From: Sclerotinia nivalis
Taxonomy: Eukaryota > Ascomycota > Leotiomycetes > Helotiales > Sclerotiniaceae
Assembly (NCBI GenBank): GCA_029531795.1
Contig: JAPEIS010000006.1
Span: 992,001 to 1,056,000 of the forward strand
Reading direction: 5' to 3'
Length of the DNA stretch: 64,000 nt
The position numbers were made by a program, and so were the translations under genes. Positions 11,402-25,097 of this stretch are shown here, in pieces. Numbering within the stretch: position 1 is the stretch's first letter; the number at the start of each line of letters is the position of its first letter. Below the pieces are notes generated by a model that made no database searches, was not told where the DNA came from, and saw nothing but the letters and a program-made list of their open reading frames with translations.

Positions 11402-13422
11402 TCAAAGGTCAGAGGATCTGACCCCGGAGTGTCTCTTCTCAGCTAACTCATGCTCCATGGTGGCCGAGTTTCCATCGATGCTTTCCATATCGCCTCTATG
11501 CCAGAACTTTCGATGGGCCACTCTGATAAACCATGGTGCCGTACCGCCGCTTGGTTTGTATGTCCAGTATTCAGCATTGTCGGCATCTGGTGGAGCCAGT
11601 CTACCCATGGAAATCTTTTGTGTCAAATATACGGATCCGTTGAGGGCGGTATATGTCATTAGACCGGCAATCAGTCCATACGCAACGGAGTATGTATAAG
11701 GAATCGAGACGATGGTGACGAAAGCCGGGAGGGCGTCGCCAATATAGGACCAGTTAACTGAAACAACTTGACGCATCATCATACATCCTACCAAGATAAG
11801 AGTACATCCAGTAGCCCATGGAGGAATTGACGCGAAGATGGGAGCGAAAAAGATGGATATCAGAAAGCAGACACCAGTTGTGATAGCTGTGAGGCCTGTC
11901 CGGCCACCCTCGGTTATACCAGCACCCGACTCAATGAATGCAGTTACAGGTGAACATCCAAACAAAGAGCCTATGGAGATTGTCATCGCATCCGTACAAT
12001 ATGCTATGGTAGAGCGGGGGAAATCGCCAGTTTTTGTATCGACTGCTCCTGAAAAGCGTGCCATGGAATACAAAGTAGCGGTACAATCGATGATGTCGAC
12101 ATATAAGAAAGTGAAAAGTGCCAATGCAAAGTGAGAGCCTGCAGCAGTGATATCCCAATCCTGTGCAGCGAGTGTGTTGCGGATGGGATGAAATGCGACA
12201 ACTTGTTTGAAGAATTGGAAACGTGATTCTCCATCGGGAGTGTACGGGAAATACGTAAAGGTTGTACCGCGCCTGATATACATGTAAGTTCGGTGAAGCA
12301 AAATCTCTTGGATTTACTTACGGCCATGAGAAGATAGACACAATTGCAATACCAATAATGATGGCAGATTTGAATCTAAATGCCATTAGGTATGCAGTTA
12401 AGAAACCGCCGAAGATAATTCCGATCCACATCTGCAGAAAAATTAGTAAAAGGTTTTATGATGAGAATAATTCTGGAGAGGAATCTGACCGTAGGGTTCG
12501 TCATTTGATGACTGGTACAAGCCCCTGTGACGTCGAGGTAGCGGGGAGGGCACCCTCCTAAGGCTGTCGGAGTTACTGCGGAGCCAGTCATAGCACCAAT
12601 TCCTGCAGAGTATGACATTCCGGTTTCTGTTAAAAATAGGCCAATCCCGACACCGCTGGCGACTTTAATTGAAGCAGGTATTACCTTTACAAGCCATTGT
12701 CGCATGCCGATTAAAGATAAGAAAACGAAAATGAATCCTTCAATAAATACTGCAGTGAGTGCCAAACGATAAGGAACAGTCCCAGTTCCATGGAATCCAA
12801 CAACTTGATAAGTAAAGTATGCATTGAGGCCCATGCCAGGTCTAAGGGTGTTAGTCTCCGTCTGTAGAATACTTTTCGGAGTAAATACTCACGCCAAAGC
12901 GACCGGTAGATTAGTGAAGAAGCCAAATGCCAAAGATCCTATGCCTGCCACTGCTGCAGTGGCAGTAATCATATCACGATTGATATCTAGATAGAATCAG
13001 TATCGAAAACAGAACAATGAGAACTAGATCTTTACTAACCAAGAACACAGGCGGCGTAGTCGGAATCTGTCGCACATGACGGATCTTTTGTGTCGGAACA
13101 AATACAGGTGCCACCGCTCTGTGATAGAACCGTTGACTTGGAAGCGATGTTAGAGGATGTCCTATTTCTTCAAGGAACTTTGCATACATTGACCGCGATG
13201 ATATATGCCATTGTGAAAAAGGTCGTCACCCCAGCTCTGATTTCCGTGATGAACTTGGCACTTTTCTTCTGTTGTTCCTAACACTGGTAAGTATCTCAAA
13301 AAGATCGGATTAAGTATTGGAATACATACATGGCCACATCCATCAAGGCGAAAAACTCTGCCAAATGTTGATTTGGAGGCTCTCGTGTTGAGATTGTCGA
13401 TATACTCTTTGATAGACAGCAT
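11402..13422 (-). CDS. AzgA-type purine (hypoxanthine/adenine/guanine) permease
   Basis: Proton-coupled purine uptake carrier of the AzgA branch of the NCS2 superfamily, acting in the plasma membrane. Seven exons on the minus strand: 13422-13330, 13277-13188, 13136-13040, 12986-12893, 12841-12490, 12431-12322 and 12272-11402, giving 568 residues, close to the roughly 580 of AzgA. All six introns are 49-58 nt with GT..AG ends and the phases agree. The joined N terminus has the family opening (IDNLNTRASKSTFGRVFRLDG) followed by KFITEIRAGVTTFFTMAYII, the first membrane helix. Further along come PGMGLNAYFTY, FGCSPVTAFIESGAGI and about a dozen hydrophobic segments. An ATG at 13455 would add 11 residues; I prefer 13422 because it fits the family's short leader. 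The C-terminal tail is hydrophilic. No lesion was seen. Confidence 0.92.
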
Positions 13423-13455
13423 GATGTGTAGACAGCGATACGTAGTTTCCGCCAA

Positions 13456-15073
13456 GCTTAAAGCACACGAGAAGAACGTGGGAAAATGCTAGAAGTTATA
13501 CAGTAACGGTAAAAAGCTTGAGTGATTTTCGGAACAAACTTCTGATATGACAGCGGAAGCATCTGGACTGAAAGAGGAACTCTTTGACAGTCGAAGATAA
13601 TAGATCGGAAAGTAAACTTCAACTTGCAGCTCAATCAATTTCGCCAGCCCCTCATGATCAAAAACAACAATGACTTTGTGAGTAGATTTTCTATGTATAA
13701 AGTAGTCCTTGCTGTGGCCCTTTGAAACTGGGGATTAAGCGGGCATCACTGCGGATTACCGCGTAAGACTGCATAATTCGGCAAGGGATATAATGGGAAC
13801 ACAATGATAGGCTGACTTTGGTTCGCATACTAATGAACGGATAATGACATTTGAGTAATGATGGTTGGGGAACGCCTCTTTGTGATAGATCGGAATATCC
13901 TGTGAATCAACGTTTCCGGGCATCATTCTTGGCATAACTTTCAGCAGCTCGATGAGGTTCATAAGAATTGAATGTTCCCATTGGAAATATTGAATAAGTG
14001 AATGCAGGTACCACCACTTTTCTATATCTCGTCATGGGCTCTCGTGAACCTGTGGCTTTTGTTGTGAAACATAACCCCACTGATCAGCCTGTGATGCCTT
14101 TTTATGGCTTGCAGGACACAGCTTTTGGGCCTGGTCCCGACCGCAGCCGCATGAGATTTGCAGAAAGTGGTGAACACTACAGGGGAATTAACAATGGATG
14201 AAGACGGGAACATGCATGTTATACAATAATCACCTGAAAATCGTGACCGCAGGATAGATATTGAGTTACAGAATGAATCGGACGAAAATCTATATCGGGT
14301 TTTATTGATTAATTCGGATGGAAAGGAAGAAAAGAAGAAGAGCGTTCAACGTTGAGAGAATAAATATTAATTAAATGTTTGATTGACCAATACCGGTTTT
14401 TGTGTTGTGATAAGAAGAAGTAAAAAGAAAGTTTTTTTTGCTGTGCTTGATAAATGTTTGTTACTGATCACATTTGCGAAATATGATCGTGGCTCTTCCC
14501 GAATTAGACCTTTTTTAGGTGGAAGGTAAGATGCCTTGTTCCTTCCTCCCTTCATGCTCTTACTTCCCCTTTCTGCTATTCTCATCCAAATTACATTCAT
14601 TGTTCATTGAGTCGTCCGACCATGTACAGCAGGTATTTAATATTTTCTCATTTTCTATTGCTTACGAAATGCTGTGTTCTTCAGAAAACTCTTCCATCAT
14701 CCACCTTTCAAAGCTACTAGCCGGATTGACGACCTGATCTTACTCGGCGCACGGGATGATGCAGTTCAATGATGAGATATTCTGCAAAAAAAGTATGTGG
14801 AACCATGCTTCAGGAGAGGGGGACTAGTCCACATCCCGCCACTTCCACCATGTAAGTGAAAAACTCCTCGCATGAGCGATAACATATTTGACCTCCTGAA
14901 ACAAACATTATGGTAGGACTACCGGAGGACATATATCATATTGCGTTCTTGTGAATCATTTCCACGTATACTAATGTTTCTTTCCTCTTGACCATATTGC
15001 TGAATTTCAAGGGTACTTCCCCTCCTTCCATTTGCAGAATCAACCTGCTACAAACCACATTTTCTTTCCAAAT
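13456..15073. other. Divergent intergenic region (permease / Ser-rich protein)
   Basis: Spacer of 1.6 kb from which the permease is read leftwards and the Ser-rich protein rightwards, so it should hold both promoters. No gene or RNA that I can support; the short frames are AT-rich and featureless. Confidence 0.45.
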
Positions 15074-17117
15074 ATGTTTGACGTTTCGTGGACTGATCCC
15101 ACACGGGAAACCGTTGGCCAGAGGAAACATCGCAAGGACCAAACGTCTACCAGAGGATCATCGCCGTCAATACGGAGCTCGAATTCCAGCGATTCATCCA
15201 AGTCAATAAAGCACTCTATCTTTGGATTCTTTGGGAGTGGCAACAAGAAGATATCAGCCCCAGCAGCAGTGACCTCTCCAAAATCGCCGGAATTTAGGAC
15301 CGAACAGTCTTCAAAAGTTTCTCGTCGGATGTCAAGCTATACCAGCACTTCGGAGACATCAACACAAGAGGTACGTGAAACGACTACGACAACTATCACG
15401 CGTATTCCAGTAAATGGATTCTTTTCAACAGTTCCACCGTACCAAGAATCCGAGAGAAGTCCTTCGGACGGTAAGCTCTATTCCACTGACATTGATCTCA
15501 AACTGATCTTGGCTAGAGTCTATTTTCTCTGGTTATACTGGAAGATCAGCCGGAACCAAGTCATCATGGGGCTCTATGGCAGATGGACAAAGCAAGAATC
15601 GTTTCATTCAGCCTCTGAGCCCAAATTCTTTTGTCACTCAAAGTACTGAGATCACTGTCGCCCCAAGTGAGGATTTCAGTGCATCGGAACAACTTGCTAC
15701 TGTTGTTCATATCACTTCAGGAACAGTTCCAATTCAGATTCAAGATTCCACCATAAGAGAGTAAGAAAGGTTATCCTACCCCTGTCAACTTTTCGCTGAC
15801 ATATTAGATCTACTTTATCATCAACTTCCTCAACATATGACTTCCCACTTCCACCTACACACAATCCCGAAACCCCAAAGATACCAAGCTCTCCCAAAAT
15901 GTTAAGCTCCAGAAGTGACATCGGTGCTAGAACCACCGAGTGGTCAATTACAGCGAGGAACAGGCGCTCAGATTCATGGAGACCTCCCGAAACATGGGCA
16001 TGTCCGGCAGAAGAGACGGCATCATCAGTAGCCTCATTGAAGTCTTCGGGGTCACGACGAAGGAGAAAAGCTCGTGGTCGTAATCGCTCGCCTTCTAACT
16101 CGGAGCAGACACATTTGCAAATGAATATTCGTAAAATGGAAGCCGCAAGCAATAAGATTATTCTTGAAAGATTGAAGGAAGAATGGATGCAAGTGGCCGA
16201 CGCTTCAGTATATCGAGAACTTGAGCTGGAAAAACAGCTTTGGATGCTCACTGCCTTGCGAGCGATCAACCGCGTTGCTAGAACCCGCGATGCTTCCCAG
16301 ACGCTCACTGGAGCACCGCAAGTTGGAAAGATGCTTTCATTGTACGAGAATCATGGTAAGTACTCTCTCCATCGTCTCTATTCGCATACTCACATAAACA
16401 GCTTCTGCATCCTTCCTGTCGGCTTTAAATCCAGAAAAACAAATACACCACATCTCCACAAACCCTCTGTCGCCGAGATCTTATCCAAATGTTCATCCTC
16501 TTGCTATTCCAGGCCCTACTTCGCAACTATCTTATGCATCGAATATTTTTGTCGCAATTCACTCTTTGGGTCTACCATCTCTACTCCCTTCGTCTTCTAT
16601 CCCCAATATACTCAAAGAGTGTCATCGTACCCTCATCTCTGCCCGAAATTCAACATCAGAAATCCCAGTCTCACCCGCCTCAGTTAATGCAGTTGGGACC
16701 ATTCAACCTGGCATTCTTTATTTAACCATCCTCGATCCTTGTCCAGTCCCCTCTTCACTTGGCCCGCGCCTGCGAGCTTGGCTTGATACTCACCTAACAG
16801 TAAATCTTGAGAAGCAATTTCGTTGTCTAAACCCTACCCGTCTATTTCCATTATGGTTGGCAGATGCCGGACTATGGGCTGAGGGGAGCTGCACATCGTC
16901 TCTGAAATTCCTAGCATGTGTTGGGATCGTAAATGGGGAAGAACAAGTGGAATGGCAGCTGAAGAGTGTGATGGGAAGAATGCTGTGGAAAGAATTGTGG
17001 GGAAGTTATGTCGAAGGCGGGAAGTGGTGGTGGGATGATGCTGGAATTGTGGAAGAGTGCGAGAGGATGGGAACTTGTTGGGCTGGAAGTATTATTGAAG
17101 CTGTAAAGGAAGGATAG
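15074..17117 (+). CDS. Ser-rich protein with C-terminal methyltransferase-like domain
   Basis: Four exons: 15074-15470, 15517-15760, 15808-16355 and 16402-17117; introns of 46-47 nt; 634 residues. The N-terminal half starts MFDVSWTDPTRETVGQRK and is serine/threonine-rich and probably disordered. Around residues 300-360 there is a charged helix (LERLKEEWMQVADASVYREL). The C-terminal 240 residues resemble the back half of a class I SAM-dependent methyltransferase: a recruiting helix (ILKECHRTLISA), a strand (GILYLTILDPCPVPSSLGPR) and a tryptophan-rich end. I do not see the glycine-rich SAM loop, so binding of SAM is doubtful. The start at 15074 is chosen because the MFDVSW opening recurs in fungal relatives as I remember them; an in-frame ATG at 15032 would add 14 residues. 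Function unknown; it could be a scaffold or pseudo-enzyme. Confidence 0.8.
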
Positions 17118-20100
17118 TTTAGAAGGAACTCTCGTTCTTCAAGCGTTTGACTGGGGCAATAGGGTTTTTTGCTTCCCACATTTGCGGATGGGGGGGGGCG
17201 TTTGGTTTGCGACGGCGTATACCTTTTCTTCATTTTTTCGCACAATTCCTCCCTGAGGCCCCCTCATTACCGACTTTTAGTTTATTCGTGTAACGGTCGA
17301 TGTCATAATCTCACAATACATATCTCTTCGTACACCATGAGAAGCAAGAATAAACACGCAAGATTATGCTTCCAAACCGTTGCACCTACCTGTACCCTCC
17401 CGCCAATGCCGCCGCATATCTGCAGTCATCCAGCGGTCCCGACCCCCACCTTCCCATCCATATTCAGCTCCTCTTCCCTGTCCTGCTTCTTCTCAAAGAG
17501 TCCCCAAAATCCACTTATCACTGACTTTCCAGGGTTTGTAAAATCTTTGTTGCATATCGTAAATCCTCGGTCGAGTCAGTTATTATGAAGAAATTGGATT
17601 GACGGCCCAGTTTTTCGTTTGTGGTGGGTCTATGTTGACAAGCTTTTTGGCGTGGCTCTTAGAAACTGAGTCAGGACAATGGGGCAACGGCTTCGGGTTC
17701 GAGTCAAGAGCGAGGGCATTTTGAAGTTGAGGATTTTCATCGGGAAGAGAATTGAATTGTGTGTGCTCTACAGAGTACAACGGCTTCAACATGGGACATT
17801 TTTACTTCTGTTTTTGATGATTATTATTAGAATAGAGGACGATTGGAATGTCAATTGAGGAATGTGCATAAACATGTTATACAACAATATCCCAGTTTAT
17901 ATTTACAAGAGTACCCAAAAGAATCTCACTTACCTCAGCATTTCAGCAAGTATCCGAGATCATTTCAGGGGTGTCCTTCACGTCTTCTCAACCAATCACC
18001 TCATCATCCTCACAATTGGGATAGGTACACTATTTCTTTTCACCATACACTTCACCACCACCAAGGAATTACCAGAAACAGCAACTCCATCCATCTCGTA
18101 AAATGAGATATGCAACAAAATTCATCTCTCCCTTTATATTCGTCGATGTTGTTGTTTTGTGGAATTTATATAATGATGTTATGGGAATCTCGTATGAGGA
18201 GTGGGGTGACACGATTCGCAATGGTGGGAATTGTGTGTGAGACGCATCTGTGCGACTCTGCCAAATCACTTTTTTGGGGATTGTTGACACTGCGTCGCTA
18301 TAATACATACCGAGAGATTTGGTGGTTTGTTGGAATTGTCCAGTTTTGTTGCGGGTGTATTTAAGCGTTAAAGCAAGTGCTTTCCATTTTGATGCTTTGG
18401 TGTACTTACTGTCCTGTATCGGATATATCCGATGATTCCTCCCGTGTAGCCATATAATATCCTATAGAAACATAGGAAGGGCGGATTCAGGCGAAACAGA
18501 CATGCAACAAAACAGTCGGCGTCGGCTCAAGGCGACGACATGCCTGAGTTTATTTTTGGGCTTTCTAAGTTCTGGTGACGATACAAAATGAGCTCGAGCA
18601 TAGAGTCCGTGTCCATAGTTATGGTGCAGAGACGTTCAGGTTGTTTTGCGACTGCATTGAAAATTATTTCTTGATATCAGGCCTAGTGGTCAGCGCGAAA
18701 TCGGAGGGAGTACAAATACACCCTCCTTCTGCTCACCCAAGCACATCGTCACAGCATATTTTCAATTTACTCTCATGAAGTCATGGTAAAACTTCGGTAG
18801 TATATCGGTGTTTGACGGAGATGTTTTCCGGTTGATATCATGTGAATTAGATTTGGTCGAAAACGTGACTTGGTACTGTCGATGTTGAGTGGAAAACGCA
18901 TTACTGCCTTTTAGTTTCCTATGTCCGCAGGCGTTTTAGCATTGTCTATGTCAAGTCACAATGCAGTGGCCGGCAGTAGAGATACATGGCGGACCTTGCC
19001 ATGTCGTCATGTGCTTGCTCGTTTTTGCGTGAGGATTAAGTGAAATTGCAAGGACACGTGGTGGCACTGCTTAGTAAGTAGTAGCTCCAGAGACTATGTT
19101 CTTCAGCAGTCATCTATCACTATGATGAATTTAGGGTTTTCACTACATCTGCTGACTGTGACTTCTGATCGCTCCTTATACACAAGTGAATTTTACTTAA
19201 TGTCGAATAGAAGCAGCGATATAAAAAGATCAACCGAGATGGCAGTATAAGGCGGATCCATATGACTTCTCGGGACAACAAGTTGTATAGTCCCAATACT
19301 GATGCACATTCGAGGAATGGTCTGTTTTGGTCCGATGCTCTTCTGTATTTAGCAACTACGGCGGAAACGAACTCCATTGCGTGGAATGAAGCTTATTGTG
19401 TATTACCGAAAGCTTTCGTAGAGCACAGGGTTTTCTCTTATGGAGATCGGGACTTCAAGCCAGAATCGGACTAATTTAGGTCTATGTCAAGTTATATAGA
19501 GCGCGGTTGGACCGAAGATAGATAGGATGGTGGACGCCGATAACTCCAACCCTGTCATTCGTTTACAGAAGAATCGGAGATTGAGAGATTTGGGTGGCCA
19601 ATCTACCAAGACCCAATGTGAAGAGACGAGACATAGTGTTGCCAGACCATGTTATTGAATGTTCAGAATTTGCTATAAAGAATGACTCTACAAAGGGGAC
19701 GTTATCATGAAGTGAGAGCGCATGAGGCAAAATTTTCGAGTGGAAGAGGAAAGGTTGGCTCCCCCCGCTACTGTTTGGGATGACTGGACTAGGACATAGC
19801 CCATGAGTATTCTCAAAAGAGAGATGGACTCTTCGCCTTCCGGAGGGAGCTGAGATTACGTCGTGATATTTCTCGGAAACTCAACACAACATGCCGTACA
19901 GTATAATATTCAACTTCTACCTCACGATATACTTCTAACTATTGTATATACTAAGGTTGTAAGTTTTGGATTTACAGTCATATTATCACCACCGATCTGA
20001 CAACATTTGACCCGATAGAGCTAAACGCTCGATGTCGTATAATGTACATATTTAGGTTATATTTGGAAGATACAATTCGGGGCACCATTCTGAAATTTCA

Positions 20101-21292
20101 CTGCCACAATCGATTATCATATGATATAGTACAAAGATACAGCTTACAGTGACCAAAATTTTCGTCTGAAATATTTACATGACGCTTGATGCAAGGAAGG
20201 TGTTGATTGATATAATCTGGACATTGCGAATGGATGACAATCATTTTACAACCCTAATATATGCTTCAATATACTCGAATACACCACGAGCGTGCAAGGA
20301 TTGAGTAAATCTCCTTCTTTCACTCAAAATATACCACAAAGCTTGCAATGATCTCAAGGATAATAAATTATAGCTTACATAGAAGTTCACTCATAATGTA
20401 TAGCATTTACAAAGCTTTCCATCATGTTATGTTTTGTCATCACAAACAAAATTATCATCACAAACAATGCACCCAAAAAAAGTATCCCAAAAACATCTCC
20501 GTAAAGAATTTATTATTATAAAAAAAAAAAGAGAATCAGGTTCGCAATCCCCCATAGAATCCAGTCAGGTTTCCCCTCCTAGTATACAGGTTCTCGGTAC
20601 ATCCCATCTCCCGAACTCCTCGGTCGTCCCTATCAAATATTAGCAAGTTACTCTATGTGCGCATCGTACCTACCTCCAACACATCCAACTCTTCAAAGAA
20701 AGTTGTGTTGGGTATTTTCAATTCCTCTCTGAGGTCTTGAAGTTCAGTTTTTGTTACTCCAAAAGTTGTGTCTCAAGGAACGGTTCCTTTGGTTACAAGA
20801 GTTTCGTTGTCTAGTAAGTGATTTTTTTGAGTTGACTTTTGGAGATGGGGGATATTGGTCGAGGGGAAGGGAATATGGTTTTATGTGATGGGGTGGGATT
20901 TGTTCTTGTTTGGTAGGGAGGTTGGAGGGGATTTGTTTGGGGTTTGTTTTGGGGGTTTTCTTTGTCGGTGTGCTGTTTATAGAGAGGACTGCGGTTGTAT
21001 GGGAATAGTTCTTTGAGATAGTGATCCTCTGTAGAGAATTGGGAGTTGTTCAGTTCTTTGTCAAAGAGAACAATGTTCTTGATTGTAATTGACTATTACA
21101 GACACAAGACATGCGCACGACACGGGTAGGTATGAGACAGAAGTATCAGATATTTGTACGAAATAGGACTATTTGTAGATCTCATAAATATTGAAAGGAA
21201 AACTTATTGAGCGTTCGAACAATCGGAAATTTGTTGTGGATCTGAAATCAAGTACATAATATAGCTTGTGGATGGGTGACTGTGTCTCCACC
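17118..21292. other. 4.2 kb gene-poor spacer
   Basis: No gene recognised on either strand. AT content rises after about 19.1 kb, with an A-rich run at 20520-20531. Open frames are under 140 codons and lack domains; the longest (17169-17588) is proline/serine-rich and not convincing. This spacer separates the Ser-rich protein from the candidate peptide-natural-product genes. Confidence 0.45.
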
Positions 21293-22743
21293 TCATGCGA
21301 TGTCTGAATCATTCACCATAGAATCGCCATCCCAAACAGCTTCCAAAATCCAAAGATTCGAGCCAGCAGGTTGCTTTCCCCCTTTGAATATAAATCGTGG
21401 ATCTGCGACTTCGAAAAGCTTGGCCCAATCTTCCAATTCCCTTTCCCTCGAGTTTTGTAACTCCAACATTGTAAGGTCCATCGATCTCAAACGCTCCTCA
21501 CGCCATCTTGGTAAAGTTCCAGGCTCTGGAAGTACATTATCGTTTATGACGATGCGCGCACCCTTCTTAAGTGCGGGAATGTGGTTGCGCAAGATTTGGA
21601 CGCAGTATTTGTCGGACCAGTTGTGAAAAATCCATCGGAAAAAATAGACATCGGCATTCTTGACAGGTTGTTCTTTCAAAAAGTCATAGGCCATGAACTT
21701 GATTTTGTCTGAAAGCTCCGAGGGAACAGTCTTTGCACCAGCTTCGACCACTGGCGGAAGGTCTTGAACAGTAAAATTGAGGTCAGGGAATGCTTTTGCA
21801 AGCCGTACGCAGGCAAAGCCATGCGAGCCACCGACCTGTTGATTTTATTAGCGGAACTTATCAATCAAAAGTAGCAAGAACATTACATACATCAACGACA
21901 GTACCGTTACCAATATTTTTCCAGGGGTAGTTATCAATAACATATTGAAGATCGTAGCCTGTACCCTCTGTCCAAGCTTTCATGGCACTGCCAAAACGTC
22001 TTGCTCGTGGTGGATTTTGGGATAAAACTTCGAATACAGATTTGTCCGTACCGTTTGCAAGTGCAAACCCCTATGAGATCTATCAGTCTAGCTTTAAAAA
22101 CAGTGTTCCAAGGGTGCAATACAGTTTCATTTGGCTCTTGTGATCCTGGATGCTTCACCATAGCATTCACGGTCTGAGTTGCGGCTTGCCAGAGCTCATC
22201 TGAGGTGGCCGCTACCCAATCAGACATTTGCTGATCTTCTGCTATCATTCTGGATGCAGCTGTATGAGCGACGACACCTCTCCTCGGCTCTTTGAATATG
22301 CGTAAAGTCATGGCATGACGAAGGATACGGCGGACGTCAAGCTCATTGACACCACAACCTTTGGCAATATTGGCATAAGAGACTTCTTCATGGATTGGAA
22401 CGCTTTTCGCAATATTAAAGCGGCCAATTGCTTGCATACTTATGAGCCAATCATGCTTCGAAAAGTCAGTCAAGAATGAGGTAGTTGCTTTGTGTACACT
22501 CACGGTAAACTTCATCAAATACTCTTTAGGTCCAAGAATAAGGTCATGGAGCATCAGCGTCGCATCAATAAGCTCTGATCGAGCAGCTTCAAGCTCAGGA
22601 GTATTTGAAGGGATGAGCGGCTCAGTAGGTGCGTCAACGTCGAACGATGGGGGCTTTAAGCCTTGACTGCTCAAGTAATTGTCGATTTTGGCGGTATTTG
22701 CCGATATTATTGCAGCCAATTCAGTGATCGTTGGTTGTGCCAT
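21293..22743 (-). CDS. SAM-dependent O-methyltransferase (fungal secondary-metabolite type)
   Basis: Transfers a methyl group from SAM to a hydroxyl of a small molecule; plant/fungal O-methyltransferase family (Methyltransf_2) with an N-terminal winged-helix dimerisation domain. Four exons: 22743-22504, 22455-22123, 22070-21891 and 21835-21293, giving 431 residues. The first intron (22456-22503) is 48 nt and leaves the frame open, so it is easily missed; removing it yields LMKFTHDWLISMQAIGRF, the expected family block. Residues 251-257 read DVGGSHG, the SAM-binding motif I. FFRWIFHNWSD carries the usual catalytic His region, and GARIVINDNVLPEPG the later strand. No lesion was seen. It is transcribed in the same direction as the MFS exporter gene 0.5 kb away and lies next to the UstYa/precursor genes, so it may methylate their product; this is inference. 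Confidence 0.92.
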
Positions 22744-23256
22744 GATGAAATGAAGAAATGTTATCGAAAAAGCTTCCTCGAGGGAGGAGGCGGGGTATTA
22801 TATGTCGAAAAAAGAGGGCTCGGTGAGTGAATCCCTGTTGAGATGTTCCGGGGGTCGCATGCTGGGCCGCAGGCCTGCAGTATAGACGGGGCGCAGTAAC
22901 TGCATCTGACTGTAAAATATCGCCAGATACCCATACCCCTAGTGCAGTAAGGAAACCCAGTATCAATATTCCAATACAGTCAGTAGCATTGGCTATCTCA
23001 ATTTTGCAAACGCCGCATGTGTTGGCCCGTAAACATTAAGTGCAAAAATTCCTGACTTCAAAGGCCAGAAAAAACAGCTTCAGGCTATCAAATGAGGAAG
23101 GATTTTGATAGGATACAAATATTTTTATAATTTTAGGGCTACTGGGGTATCAGTATGTCTAGTTATATCAATTGCGGAACTTATAGTGACCCTGCTATCC
23201 AAAAGAAAAACTCGATAATAACTATGGTGCCTGTGATTACAACGACTTTTATCAAA
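22744..23256. other. Short spacer between O-methyltransferase and MFS exporter
   Basis: Promoter side of the methyltransferase, and downstream side of the MFS gene. An 81-codon frame at 22721-22966 (minus) overlaps the methyltransferase start and shows no domain. Nothing else seen. Confidence 0.45.
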
Positions 23257-25097
23257 CTAACCAGGTCTTTGAAGGTTCAGCTTCTCCCTTTTCATGAATA
23301 GGGCCATGAGGAGCGTCAAAGCGCCGGCTACCATTGGTAAGACAAATGCCTTACTCATTGCTTTCACGATTACATGTAAGATCTTCTGCTGTAAATCATC
23401 ACTAACACCTTGAATTTTCCTTGAAGATGCTCCAGAAATGGCGGCCTAGATGGTCCCGACTGGTAGGCTTGGTGCCAATTTCCGGATGCCAGCTATCGAG
23501 TCGTTCAAAAATACTGCGTCAGCAATACATAATGCGACAGCGGGCCCTGCTAATTGGGCGAATGTGCAATAGCCGATAGCAACGGGGACTTCGTGCTTTT
23601 CGACCTTCGACTGGCAGACAGTGAAAGATAACTGAACAAATGCGCCACCCCCAGCACCAAGCAGTATGGTATATCCCCAAATATTCGCCGCAGAAGTAAA
23701 CTCATTAACAGTGTACATCAGGCTACTCCCAATCAAACACAAGGAGCCAGCAAGAACATACCAAGGCATGTAATATGGTCTTTTGCTCATGCTAAACCCG
23801 TTAAGCATAGCAGTCGTGACGTTAAATACAACATATGGCAGTAACTGAATGCCAGCATGAAGAGCGGAGTCGTTACGCACAAATTGAAAATAGAGAGGTA
23901 TGAAGTAAACGGGAACGAATATTGCACATGAGGCTGAAGCCGTAGTGAAGAACATCATCACCAGAATAGGCGAACGGAGGAAGTGGACCGGGAATAGTCG
24001 ACGGCTTTTTGTAGTACCAATGGCCCACGCTTGCTGGATTACAAAGAGCAAAAGCAGTACTCCAGCACTGATGAACAGGCCAATTATTCTACCACTGTTC
24101 CAAGTATAGACGGTTCCGCCAAAAGACACTGCCATGATGCCTGCAGCGAAACAACCACATATAAGCAACGTTCCAATAAAATCAATATTTTTGAGGCGAC
24201 CAATTAATGAACTTTCTCCGGCGTTTCTTGGAGGTGCTGAGGGAAGGAGAAACAAGTAGATTGGTGAGCAAATACCACCAACCACAAGGTTGATGTAGAA
24301 GGCCTGGAACCGCGAGGTCAGTTGGATTCATTATACAAACAACGATCTTAACCCACCCATCGCCAGGTAGCACTGCTAACTGTGAAAGCTCCCCCTAGAA
24401 TTGGACCCAAGATTGTTCCCGTGCCCCAGGTCAGCCCGCAGAGACCGAAGTAGATCGGCCGTTCATGTTCCAGAGTAGTAACTGATAGCAACACCATCAC
24501 TCCCGAGTACATGCCGGCCCCCCCAAGTCCGCATATTGCTCTGCCCACAATCAAAGCATCCATATTGGGTGCTGCACCACAAGTAGCAGACCCAATCTCG
24601 AAGAGAATAACACAAATAATATATACATATTTGGCATCGAATTGAGAGTAAATTTGGCCCCTGAACTGATTAGAACGGACATAAACAGAGTCAAACGGAT
24701 ATGAGGATCAACGGAGCGGTCATTCTTACCAGAAGAGGTTTGTTCCAGATGCTCCAAGGAGGAAGGCTACAGGAAGCCAAGCTAATTTATCGACTGATGA
24801 AAACTGTCGGACGATTGCGGGTTGCACATCGGCAACGATTGTATTGTCAAGTGAGAAAAGAAAGGTCGATGACAGAATTGAGAGTACCACAAGAGCCCAT
24901 CGAGCGCCGGTGACACTACGAGGTAGATCTGAAGGGGAGCTTGTGCTCCTCGAGGAACTATGGGACTCATCAATCTCTGTGTTCCGTTCGGATCTCGTAC
25001 TCAGTATCTTCTCCGAGGTTGGTACAGAAATCACAGAGAGATCTAAGGCAGGCGGCTGTTGCTGTTCTTTGAGATCAGAATTCATTTCGCTAGCCAT
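23257..25097 (-). pseudogene. MFS drug:H+ antiporter (DHA2, 14 TM) with premature TAG
   Basis: Efflux carriers of this family export toxins and drugs across the plasma membrane. Three exons: 25097-24730, 24660-24357 and 24303 onward; introns of 69 and 53 nt. A hydrophilic N-terminal 60 residues precedes the helices. Family motifs are clear: LDNTIVADVQPAIV (helix 1), GRAICGLGGAGMYSG, and motif C GTGTILGPILGGAF. A TAG stop at 23446-23448 ends the reading at residue 509. The same frame then continues for 62 more codons to TAG at 23257-23259, and this tail contains the expected last helix (FVLPMVAGALTLLMALF) and a basic end. So the intact gene would be about 572 residues, and this allele lacks TM14. 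A change CAG to TAG would explain it (a C-to-T change, as in RIP). No intron can skip the stop. It may be a weak or dead exporter. A ustT-like role for the neighbouring cluster is inferred. Confidence 0.85.

Noticed and set aside
16489..16725. Plus-strand frame with hydrophobic stretch inside the Ser-rich gene
   Set aside because: Different frame from the exon 4 reading, which joins exon 3 with correct phase.
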